Of a DNA stretch of 64,000 nucleotides, positions 1-12,100 are shown in pieces. The DNA comes from Bemisia tabaci (Eukaryota; Arthropoda; Insecta; Hemiptera; Aleyrodidae), in contig NC_092798.1 of NCBI RefSeq assembly GCF_918797505.1, positions 5,221,501 through 5,285,500 on the forward strand, read 5' to 3'. The notes below the pieces were generated by a model. It was not told the DNA's origin, did not search any database, and saw only the letters and a program-made list of their open reading frames with translations. The position numbers and the translations under genes are program-made. The number at the start of each line of letters is the position of its first letter. Position 1 is the stretch's first letter.

Positions 1-2092
1 TTCATTTTTTAGGACATTTATGAATATTCTTCCTTGAAATTTTCCCTTACCTATTATAGATTGAATTTTGAGTGACTTTCTCAGAAAAATTCAGAGAAAA
101 ATATCCATTAGTTTCAGTGAAACTTAGTATTTTATTCGAAGAAATTTGGCAATGCCTAAAAGCTCATATGGCGTTTTTTTCCTAGCATATCAGTATGCAT
201 GGTGGTTTTGTAGCATCATCACTCTTGGAAGAACATTTTAATTGATTATGAACAGTAAATGTCATCATCAAAGATCTGCCAAAGGGGTCGTAGAATTTTG
301 TGAAATTTCTGTTAATGATGCATTTTCTCATCTTTTAGCTGCGTCAATATATGTGGTGGACTCAGAAAACTCAAGCCACGAGGTAAAAAACTATCATGAA
401 ATTAAATTTTCAATTATAAGGTGCCATCGTTGGGAATTGAACCAATATTTTTCTTCAGGGCCCAAGTGCTAAAATTTAAGTTTCAATAAAAAGGGAGAAA
501 CTGTGCAATCCGGCGTGGGCTCAATTTTTCGTTTTAGAATACCTACTGAGACTGAGCTCAAAAAATTGAAAGCCTGCCAAATGGCACTATCAGGCAATCC
601 AAAATATTATGTAGGTATGCCCAAATAAGTTTGTACTAACATTGCATGGATTCATTATTTCTAATGATTTGCTGCTTGTTTTCTCTTTCTTGGGATGGAA
701 TCACCCTTCTCTTTCACTTATTGGCTTCTTTCCCCTTCAAAAACCAACATCCATTATTTTTAATTAATATTGTATTCCTTTCCAGTTGGTTTTTTTTCCT
801 AGACACTTTTAATTTGAGATCTGCAACCCAGAAATGAGGTTTTGTGCTCTTTCAGGAGTACATAAAGAAATCAATCAATGAATTCTAGAATACATGTTGA
901 TATTTTACACCATAATGCTCGAAGTCAAAACATTGTCCATGTCAAATTAATTCACCTTAACTTTAGACTAAGACAGAAGATTTTCCATCTTGACTCTTGT
1001 ATCTACTTTGAATGCTAAACTGAAGGCAGCTGATCTTCTGTCGCTTTCTAAAAATGTGTAATCTTATTTTGTGTAGATTCTTGTATGAAATTGTAAAATC
1101 TGATCCCAACTTTTAAATTCACCCAGTAAATGTGGAAAATACAGACCTCCCTATTCAACGTGTTGAACTAATGTCATCATCAGTTGCGCACTTTGTTAAT
1201 ACATTATATTCTCGTTGAAAATTATCTGTATCTATCGTTGACATCAACATTTTGTTTCTAATAATGCAGAAGCATGATGTTTACTGATTTGCCATCACCA
1301 ATGGTATTAGAGGCTCCTTTTTTTTACGAGGACGAATGTTACTCCTATCATTTGCAGTCAACCTCTGGTCCAAACTGTGAATCTTTTTATTCGTATTCTT
1401 GTTAAAAATTTCACTCCAATACTGAAATTGCTCTTAAATTTTCTTATTTTACTGCTATAACTGAACCAGAGTCTGCTTAAATGCGTTTCACTGTGTCTAA
1501 ATTTCTCTTTCTTTCTTTTTAAACAGAGAATTAATTAGCGTTTTGGCGTAATTCTTTTTTGGAATTTTCCTATGATTGTTGAGAGTATACTCTCAAAATT
1601 GTAAGTCAGAATATGGCTTATATTTTTGATGAAGGAGTAAATAAGGAGGAGTTATTAAGCAACTCCTGATTAGGCTGATTCTGATCAAATCTGCAAGCCA
1701 ATTATTGGAATTGATAAACAAAGAGACAAAAAGACAAAGGAAAAATGGAGCTATCAACATCCTATCGGAGGAAGCAGTTGATTGCAATAGATAAAGGAGG
1801 TAACTAATAGACTAACAGCTACTGGAGAGAAATCCTATATTTAGTCCATCATCTCTTCGCTTAGTCTATAAGAATCACCCGTTTCAACCAATAGGATTGT
1901 TCCCTGCCCTCTTTGTCTATTACTTAGTCTCTCAATTCCAAAAATCAATCCTATTTCTAGTGGGTTGAAAGAAAGGATCTGTGAAGAGTGGAAAAAGGAA
2001 CATAAGAATATGTAGCAAAGCAAATTCAAGTAAGGTGATTCTTCAGTGGGATTGTACAAACTATACTAAATCTTCATTCACGCCCATTTTAG
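1..2092 (+). other. Left flank, presumed intron of the GSAP gene
   Basis: No exon could be assigned with confidence here. The first recognised GSAP exon starts at 2093 after a clear acceptor, so this stretch should be intron, with further 5' exons left of the window or unrecognised. Two weak candidates were seen. One is a short open segment at about 345-381 between an AG and a GT. The other is a roughly 46-codon open stretch at about 1272-1409. Neither resembles the expected N-terminal GSAP sequence. A foldback repeat lies at about 1691-1950. Confidence 0.5.
1691..1950. repeat. Foldback MITE-like repeat (family also at 35998-36251)
   Basis: The left end reads AATTATTGGAATTGATAAAC and continues with AAAGAGACAAAAAGACAAAGG. 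The right end contains the imperfect reverse complement: CCAATAGGAT, then CTCTTTGTCTATT, then TCTCTCAATTCC. A second copy of the same design lies in Chd1 intron 1 at 35998-36251. Two copies with matching inverted ends at unrelated loci indicate a non-autonomous DNA element. No target duplication could be read. Confidence 0.55.
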
Positions 2093-2305
2093 GTTGTAAG
2101 TTTGAAACTCAGTGAACTCTTGGTGCAATCTTTCATCTGGATTCAATGGGATCATGATTCTCAGACTTTGTATTACATCAGCCATAGAAAAGCACCAAAA
2201 TTTGATAATGGAACCGCATCAAACGCTCCAATCACACACAAACAAGAAGTGCCTCCGATTCTGTCTGCACTCCAATTTCATGATGATCTACCATTCGAAA
2301 CTGTT
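2093..2305 (+). CDS. gsap: gsap exon a (first seen)
   Basis: The acceptor is TTTTAG at 2087-2092 and the donor is GTATGT at 2306; the exon ends in phase 0. It encodes residues 1-71 of the visible protein, including the WIQWD...LYYIS motif that matches the WAQWD...LYYID motif of human GSAP. The frame is closed by a TAG just upstream, which supports the acceptor choice. Confidence 0.85.
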
Positions 2306-5300
2306 GTATGTACCAATGAATCAAAACAAATACTTTGAACATTACAAATATTTTTACATTGATTCCAATGAGTTGTGTAAATGTAACCTCCTTAGATCCT
2401 GGCAACCAATATAACAAAGTCCCTCCTTTCTCAGAAAAGTGGAGTTCACGCCAGATACGTTTATGCACTTTTACACTGCAACAGAAGATCTGCTATTGTG
2501 ATTCCTTCATTTACTTTACATGTAAAAGTGACAGATTATCTTCTGTCGCAGTCTAAAAGTGAGTGAACTTATTTGGCGTCAACTCTAATGATAATGAATA
2601 ATAAGGTACATGGTAACATGTTTGTATTTATTTTTTTAAGTCATCAATATGCAGGAAAAATTATGAGAGAATGGAAAAAATTATCTTCGTTGAGAGCTCC
2701 TACTATTAAGTATTAATCCTCCACCGGTAAAACCGTTTAAATATTGGCTAGAAGTTTGTTCGAATCTTTTTTCTCAATTCTAATTATGAAATGGAGAAAT
2801 AATGCTAATCAGACATTTGTGTTTTCAGTTGAACATTCCATTTACACTGCCAGATCAAGTGAATTTTATACCTCCATGCAATACGTACAAAGATAATCCA
2901 ATACCTCTGAGAATCAGTGACTGCTCATTGAATATTTCTGTCGTTTCCAATCCAATCGGAGCTGTTGCAATTTGTCATCACTATGTCTATCAGGTCTGTC
3001 TATTCGAATGTTGTCTATATTTTTATTTAAAGACTTTTCTGGTCACACTTCATCTCAAAAAATAGAAAATTACGTGTACTTTGTTAAAGCTCTTTCCCGC
3101 TATGCCCACCCAACAAGTGCCAAAAACAACATCATGAGAATGTTGCAAAAACATTGCTGCAACCTTAATTTTGGCAGTAACGTTATGACAACGTTTTTGT
3201 GACCACTTTTTGCTAGGAGTGTGATCACTAGCTTGTCAAACTGACAGCTTTCATTGTCAGTTTCCTGAACTACTTTTGGCGGACTTTCAGACAAGTTCAC
3301 CCACATATATGTATTATTGAGCATATGCTCGAGTAAAAATTTGTCTTTTAAGCAAAGACAGAAAATATGAGGAAGTGAATTGAAAAATGAAATTTTCTAT
3401 GTTGGAATGTACGTATGATACATATATATGTCTTGCTTTACCAATTTCTCAGTTTTTATTCTGTCAGGTTCTTCTTTGGGCTTTGTAATGTGTGCATTAG
3501 AAAATGTAGATCTTATGTGGCAACTATTCAGAACTGTCTCTAAAAATTTTTCATAAAATGAAACAATTAATAATTCTGTTTAAATTACTTTTACATTGCA
3601 GCCGGTAACTTCATCTTGCGATAAAGCTCCTATCGAACTCAAGAGTGACAGTGAAGTTTATCTTGCCTATTCCATAATTTTACTTCATCATGGGAAGTTG
3701 ATGCACTGTGATATTTCCGATATACCTTGGACAGTTGCTTCTTCTGTTCATCCTGTCTTCTCCATGCAAGAAGGTAATTTTTTTTTTGTCAAATGTCGTT
3801 ATTTTATGGGCTGTCTATAAATTACATTATGCTATTTGAGATTTTAGACCCTCTTGGTGCCATGCGCCCATTGCCCAAATCGAAGCCTACTCTAAAAAAT
3901 TACATCTTGCGTTATTAGACCACTCTTTATGAGAAAAATTAATATTTCTGCCAGATGTAGCAAAAAATTATTAACAAAATTGAGAGCAACATTTGCAGCA
4001 AATGAAATTCATGTACAGTTGACTTACTTCCACACAATAGTAGGGAAAAATTCAGCGTAGATTCAGGGTAAATTTCGTGGCAGTTTTTGAATAGGTTACT
4101 TGTGTAGAATAACAAACTACACTGCACAATTCTAAAAGAATTGGATGCCTCATACGCTCTTTTACAGAATAAGTCCTCAATTGTTTTCATATACCAATTT
4201 TTGTGTGGAGTCAGGAAGTATTTGACCAGTGCGTGTTAATGATCAGTTTATTAATTAGTAGCCAACAAAGGGTAGTCCCACTCTAACTTAGATGTTTTTA
4301 AGTTAATTTAATTTGATTTAATTAAATATTTAATCTGATTAAATTTAAGCTATATTTGAAAATTTTGGTTCTAAAACTCAAGAGTTTGTGTAGTTGTAAC
4401 AAAGAACTGCTAAACTGTGGAATGATGATTTGTTTGCCATTTGTTTTTCTCTAACTTTAACTGTTTTATCATGTTTCAGATCAATATGTGATAGTGTACG
4501 CACCAAACCTTTTTATACACCTGTTGGACGTTGGCCTACACCACGAGCCATGTTGCCATATTATGTTACCAGTTGTGAACGCACAAGAAAGCTCCAGCTC
4601 TCAGCAACTGTCTGTGCTGAGTGGAAATGTAATAATAGATTGTGAAACATTCAATATAATCGATCTACCTATGTCTACCTCAGTTCTGGAGCAGTTTTTC
4701 AAATCCCCAGATACCACCGTGTTTAACAAGATATCCATATTGCACTATTTTTTGGTACATACAAATTCCCTTGATGTCATTTCCAGGGTAAGTCCAAAAT
4801 CAGTTTTTGGGGACTTTAATTAGATTATAACTAAAAGAAAACTCTGGAATGCTTCCAGAGAGATGAAACAAGAAATTGTGAAGAAAATTTTGAACTATAA
4901 CTGTAGGAAGTCGAAAAATAAAAAAAAAATTCTGATCACAAAACTTTGGCAAAAAATTGAGAACCAGGCCTTTATCTTTAGGTGATTCTCAAATCAATGT
5001 ACACCTTCTTTTTCCACCATGCCTACTCTACAGGATTATGCACAGAATAAATCATGAAATTTCGCATGTAATGTAAAATATAAATTTTAAAAGGTAAAAG
5101 TTTTGAAGTCAATTTTGAAATACAGAAAAAGAAGAATTTTTCTTTTTCCACGGCAGCTTGGGTGTTCTTTTCGTTTTTGTTCCATCAAATCCAAGGTTTT
5201 AGCAAAATGGAATGGATACATGCATTCTGCTGTTGAATCATCTCAAGAGATCTGTTGTCATGTCTTGAGAATCAAGATTTAAAATAAATAAATTTATATG

Positions 5301-6073
5301 TAAAAATATGTAAATAATGTAAACAACTTTATGGATCTTCACCTAAAATTGCAATCATCCGAGACGGTGAGCATTTGCTTTTTTCTGGAAGGTTGTCTAT
5401 AAATATGCAATAACATCTCACTCACTAGTAGTAGTCACAACTTCTTATCATCAAAATGATTTAATTATAATTGTTTTTTATAGCCTTTTGATATGTTTCA
5501 TGTTGCTCTATGTTTTAAGTTACTGGATACGATGGTCAGTAATATTTTGGACATCAACATAACAAAAATGCTACAAGAAATCTTGATCGGTGGGACGTAC
5601 AGTGCCGTTGGACGAAATTTGTCTACTGATGCTTTGCCCCTTACAAAATTACTACCTCTCACCACAAATCAAACAGGATCACTGAAATTTTTTGTAAGTC
5701 ATTCTCATTTAGCCTGTGTCACAATATCAAAATACTCCATAAAAATGTCAAGGACAAGTGCTGTGATTGGTCCAAGTCATCAAATAAGCCAATCACAACA
5801 CCTGACCTTTATATTTTGATGCCTAGCTTTGATAGTGTGACACATGCTTTTCTTTGACTGTGCTTCATTCTTCGATCATCTGACTTTCATAGCAAAAACC
5901 TCTTTTTCTTTTCTTCTTATGAATTTTTTTTGGACAAAAATAATTTGTCAAAATTTTGCCTCCTGTTGGTCTGTCTTGCTGTGCTTCTGTTCCCTATTTT
6001 TCTTTTCCTAAAAATTTTCCTAAAAATTGCATTTTTTTCCAAAAAATGAGCAGTTTTTTTCCAAAAAATGAGC

Positions 6074-6115
<42 letters not shown>

Positions 6116-9100
6116 GGAATGCCAAAGGAAGCAAGTAGATCATTGCATACTAAGTGCACATAAAGGGACATTTTGCCTATGTTGATAATTAAAGAGCCTC
6201 GCCAAAAAGTTGTGTTTTTTAGCCCCTTTTTTTATACCCGAGTTGGTCAACCGGACAGTGCTCAAATGAAAGCCTATGGTAAGGCAAACTTCCATGCAAA
6301 GTTTCAACTTGAAGTGACCCCTCGTTTAGGCTGCACAGCGTTGCCAATTTTCCAGTTTCATGTGCCAAAATTAAGGATATTGGACTATTAGTCCGGTGCA
6401 TAAGTAGACTAGTACACCTGAGTTGGTCAACGGGACAAGGCTCAAACAAAAGATAATGGTAAGGCAAACTTCTAGGAAAATTTTCAACTTGAAGTGAAAC
6501 CTCCTTTAGGCTGTACAGCGTTGCCAATTTTTCATTTTTATGCACTATACTCAAGGAATACTGGATTCATCATGGTTGAACAGACTAGTATACCCGAGTT
6601 TGTCAACGAGACAAGGCTCATACGAAAGAATATGGTAAGGCAAACTTCCAGGAAAAGTTTCACTTTGAAGTGAAACCTCGTTTAGGCTGTACAGCGTCGC
6701 CAATTTTCCATTTTTATGTGCTAAAATCAAGGAATTCGGGACTAATAGTCTAGTGCATCATAATTAAACAGACTAGTGCATCTAAGTTTGCCTTACCATA
6801 ATCTTTCGTTTGAGCCTCGTCTCGTTGACCAACTCGGGTGTACTAGTCTACTTATGCACCGGACTAATAGTCCAATATCCTTGATTTTGGCACATGAAAC
6901 TGGAAAATTGGCAACGCTGTACAGCCTAAACGGGGGGTCACTTCAAGTTGAAACTTTGCGTGGAAGTTTGCCTTACCATAGGCTTTCATTTGAGCACTGT
7001 CCAGTTGACCAACTTGGGTATAAAAAAAAGGGGCTAAACTTGGCGAGGCTCTTTTACATTTAAACTCTAGGATAAGATGGAGCCTTGGAAAGAAATCCAA
7101 TCAATCAATTTAAAAAATGTAAAATTTGTGAAAGTCAAAGAGCAGTTTAAGCCTGAGTCCAATCCTTATCATGATAAAAGTTGATTCATCAACCGTTCAG
7201 TTTTTCCCTCAAAAGCCTCCACGATTTTCCTCTGATCAAAAAGACAATTGAACCGATATTTTTCTTCTAAAATCCAAGTCTGGAGGAAAATTGAAAATAA
7301 TGTGCTATCTGGCGTGCGTTCAATCTTTCAAGTCCAATTTCAAAAGGTATCCTTCAGCTGCGTACATTTTTCGGGCTCAAAATATTGAGAGCAATTTGAA
7401 TTGCAGTTTTCTACATTTTCTGGAATTGGGTAACTCTCAAGCAAAATCTCGGTTCAATTCTAAATACAAAAGGAAAAATTGATATTCTGTGACAACCACA
7501 GAACCACGTTTCTTTTTTTTTTTTATAAATTAGCCTTTTCCATTTCAAACATTTCTTCCCCAGTTAGCCGTAGTGAACATTCGTAGTTCTGTTAGTTTTC
7601 TTGGCCTGTAATGATCATTGTGTCTGATCTTGTCCATGCCCTGTTCTCGTATTGCTGCCAAGCATCAAAGTAATTACCCACAGGTCTCCATGTAACTAAT
7701 CTTAGTAGAGCCAGTATTACTTTCATGTAAACGCCTAAACCTTTTTTTTTATCTTCCATTAATGTTTGTTACAGCTGCCAGGAGAACACTCAGTCATCAT
7801 AACGTACGAAGCGTTGAATGATCCCTCTGTAATGTTACTGTCGCCCAGTCAAAGAGTTGTTCCTTACAGGGGTGATATGTGGACCAGACTTTGGGATGCT
7901 ATTCCTGTTAATCCAGTCTCTCGCTTTAAACCATCAACAGTGGTCGACAAACTCACCGTATCCTTAGTCTGTTATCAGGTGCTCACATCTTTTTAAGAGT
8001 CAATTCTGTTTTAATACGAGTTTTATAATCTTTGCTGCTACAATGTTTTAATATTCGAAAAATTTAAAAAAGGGAAAGTAGCAAGCACCAAAGTCTATGT
8101 TTTCAAAATTATTTACCTCATAAATTGATAGTTGTAAAATCAGTGTCAATTGTATATCAGGAACTTGTTTAGAAATATTCGTCTGCATTCCTCTCATCTT
8201 TAACATTTCATGAGAGAACAAACTATTACTTACCCTCCTTTAATAATCGTCATTTATAGGAGGTTTTTCTGAATAAAATTGGAATAACGATTGAATAATT
8301 TTTTTATCAAGACAGATATACCAAGAGTTCTTCCGTCTAAGTTCTACTTATACTTCCATATTGAATAAAAATAATCTGAGCATCAACATGTCTAAATCTT
8401 TAAATAATTGATCACTTATCTTTGTCCATGTTTTCCAATATCTGTATTCACAGTGAAAGATTTTGTTTTTGATAAAAATAGAAATTGAAAACTAGCTGTG
8501 AATTTGTCATTTTTGGAAGAAGAATTAAGATATTTTCAGTGTAGTAATGGTGAGTCCACATTAGTCGTTCATTTCCAAGCCGGAAAAAATTCTTGAAATA
8601 CGGTAAAAAAACTTTTTGTTCCAATCTTAATTTTCTTCAATTTTTTCACCTAGCCGGAGGCATTGTCTCGCTGCTGCACTCCATTGTCTCCTGGCACAGC
8701 TATGGTCGGAGCTAGTGGAACTTTAACTGATTTTGCTCAAATGTCAGGCAACCTTCGCTCCAATAGTAAAGTGGGCATTGATCCTCTTCCGTTTTTTGAG
8801 GTCAAAAGTAGCGCTGCCAGCAAGCAAGAACACGTCATATCCGTGGTGAGTACAATATTTCAAGCTTTTAAAGAAAGAGTGCTTATAATTTGACCCTAAT
8901 AGTTTCTCAGGGTGAAATCATATGTCTACGTTAATTTTGCAGTAAATAGTCAATTCTTTTGAAACTCTTCATTTCAACTATTTAAATCTATATCAATCAT
9001 CTGTTGGACTTCAAAAAAAGTTTGAGTTACATTCAAATCACTTTCTTTCAATCAGATCTGCAACAATGCGCATCTACAGGCTGATTACTAAATAGTGCAT

Positions 9101-12100
9101 TTGCCGGGCAGACATAGATTACTCAGGAAAAATGGTGAAGTGTGATTGCTTGGTTATGTGTTATCGTTACTTTGTTGTGCCTATGTTGAGTAGAATTAAC
9201 GACATGTCATATGGAACTCAAGGGGTGCCTTTAGCTTGTCATCAATTCTATCCTACATAGGCAATGAATGTAGCCATTAGACATATCCGACCGATCATAC
9301 TACACCATTTCACCTTTTTCATGTATGTCAGCCTGACAAACTCTAAATTTCAAAAATCGGCCTGCAGAAAAGTAAATAAAAAACCCTAAGGCTTACATTC
9401 CTGAATTCAAATTTGGAAATCCAGCCAGATACAATATAATTATTTGTAGGGAATCCGCTTTCCAAAGAATCTATGAAGAAACTGATGAGGTACAAGTCAA
9501 TTCCTGGGGGCCAAAACTATTTTTTGGCTAAATATTGGTTCATGAGAGACTTTTTGAGTACTTCCTGTGCCCAAAGATGACTAGTGAACAGTGTTAGAAA
9601 CTCACAGGTGCCAACGCGCCAAATGCGCGTAAAAAATCAGCCATGGCGCCTAAAAAATGAAGGCTCTGCGCCAACGTGGCCCCTATAAATTGCCCCTTAA
9701 AAATCTGAATTTTCTTATTAGGTGATTATTCGAAATTTTCAGCACTGCAAGTGAAAGCTTTTTCTAATCTTCACGATTTCATCCTTAGTGCTTTTGTCTT
9801 CCCCTTACATCTACTTACTAGTTCTGTTACGAAAATATCTTACGTCTAATTTTTCACTAAATATGTCGTAATATATAGGCAAAAAGTCAATTTTGCCCCT
9901 AAAAAATATTCAATGGCGCCTAAAAATCGGGCTTAATGCGCCACATGGCTCCTAAAAGTCAAAGGTGAGTTTCGAACACTGCTGGTGAATGTCAACTTCA
10001 GAAGTTTGTCAAATTACGTCTGGATTGTTCAACTGATTGCTCAACTTTTTGCTAATCATTATTGCCTCATTTACCATTTTATTTTTTAAAATGTTTCTAC
10101 TAGTAACTAAAATTAAGCTAGGTATCCTTTCTTTTTTGAAGCAATTTTCCTCAAATAACTGTCAAATAAGATCGAAAACAAAGAAAGTACCACATTAAAT
10201 AGAATGGAAATCGCTAAAAAACTTAAACTTTTCATACTTAGGTATTTCTTTATCGGTGCATCCTGGAGAGTCTGCAGCCTCCTCCCCTCAGCAGTGATAG
10301 TGTGACTTCTATTACCTTTCGAGAGGGAGGGCAGTCAACCCCCCAAAATGAAGCACAAGGAAAGGTACCAGCAAGGAAATTTTAAGTCTCTCAAGTAGAG
10401 CAAGTCAGATTCCCATTAAGTTCAATTTTTCCATCCCACCAAATAACATTTCATTCAAGAAGCTTAGAAATTTCCGCTATAAAATATCTGACACTCCTTC
10501 ATTTTTCTTGGTCACAATAAAACACAACAGATACTATGTTCGGAGCTTCGTCAGATTATGTAATTCTGAGAATTTACAACTCAAGATTTCATTGGCTTTA
10601 TCTGAATTTCAATTGTTGAAACTTCAATCTAATCCCTTTCCCTTTCATTTTTTTGATTTTTGTTGATACCAGAACTTGAGAGAGCTGAGCATGTATCTCT
10701 TGAAGAACTTCAAAGTGAGCGGAAGTTTCAGGATTCGAGAATGTCCGATGCAGGTTCATGCTGTTGCGACACGTTATGCCGCTTGTCAGTTAGATCTTTC
10801 TCGTTTTGTTTGTTCCTCACTGACCAAAGCCTCAGCCGTGAACACCTATGTTGACCGTGGTCTTTCTTTAATGTAAGTTAGATTAAAGGTTATTTTATTT
10901 CATCTTTTGACCGGTTACAAGAAACGCAAGAATCAAGCAACGAAAAGTGAAACTCTCTTTTGTTGAAGGTGGGAAACAAATCGATGGTGTAACTCTTGAA
11001 CCTTGTATCTTGACTTGCGATGTTGCTGTCTTCCTACCATACTTCTAAGTGGAAAAGAACTCAACTTCAATTCTTGAGAACTTCCGTGATTTTTCCTCCG
11101 TGAAAAAAAAAACTCTGTGAAAACTTCAAGAAATTATATTGATTTGCTCTCCTTCAAAAAAACAAAATGGGAGCAAAGATTTTTAAACACCGCTAACGAG
11201 ATACGTCGTCTGGTAGTTTCACCATTGAAATACAGAAACTGTTCAAAATTGCTTTGGGCACACATTAATTGTATCTCATTTGCAAAATGCCCATTGGCTG
11301 TAGTTTGGGTTACACTCGAAAGAGGTGAGCGTGGCTTTAGCTTCAAGAACAGCACTTAAAAAACTAGTAAATTTTAGAATGATCATCTTGTAAGTGGTTT
11401 ATTTCCTAGCCAGAGGACAGGAACCACGGTTTTTCTTGAAAGTGCAAAGCAGAACAAAAAAATCTTTTCAGCAAGAGCAGATACCAGGTATTACTGATGA
11501 GGAACAATATTTAAAAGTTGTAGGGAAATTCTATGATAGAATTTAATGTCCAGTCTTCAAACTACTTTTAAATCTTCAAAACTCTGGTCTACCTGACCAT
11601 TTAATGCAACTTTTTTCCCCCAGAAATAATCAGGGAGCATCAGAAGTTTTCTTATTGGATTACTCCTAGCCTAGTCTTTAAAATTTTAGTGTCTTTTGAG
11701 CATATTATGCTTCTAAACTTTTCCTGAAGTTTAAAAAAAGGTTGAAATCAATAAATGCTGAGTTCGGAGACTTTTTAGCGAAGAAATCCACTACAAGAAA
11801 ATTTCGGAAAAAAATTCCCACAAATTTTACAGTCTCTACTATGTCATGTCGTAGTGAAGGTAGCACAAAAATTTATTTTCAGTTCCAGAATGTAGATTTT
11901 CTTTTCAAATGATTTTACTTTTTTTGTCTCATCAGTAACAGAACCTGAAATTTTGGCACTGTTAATTTTCAGCGACTCAATGAAACCAGCTCACAGAAGT
12001 GTCTTCTTCATTGTCTTGGAGCGTTACGCACTGGCTGTGGAGCAGTTAGCGTACCCATTCCCTGAAGGCTTCCCATCTTTTTTCACTTATCTAGGCTACA

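Noticed and set aside
242..472. Small protein gene at the left edge
   Set aside because: Composition is that of random AT-rich DNA, there is no homology I know, and it lies where a gsap intron is expected.
1272..1409. Extra gsap exon upstream of 2093
   Set aside because: Open for ~46 codons after a CAG, but the translation does not fit the GSAP N-terminal region and no good donor follows in phase.
6776..7063. Protein-coding ORF on either strand of the foldback
   Set aside because: Similar peptides appear from every copy of the 177-bp unit on both strands, so they are translations of the repeat.
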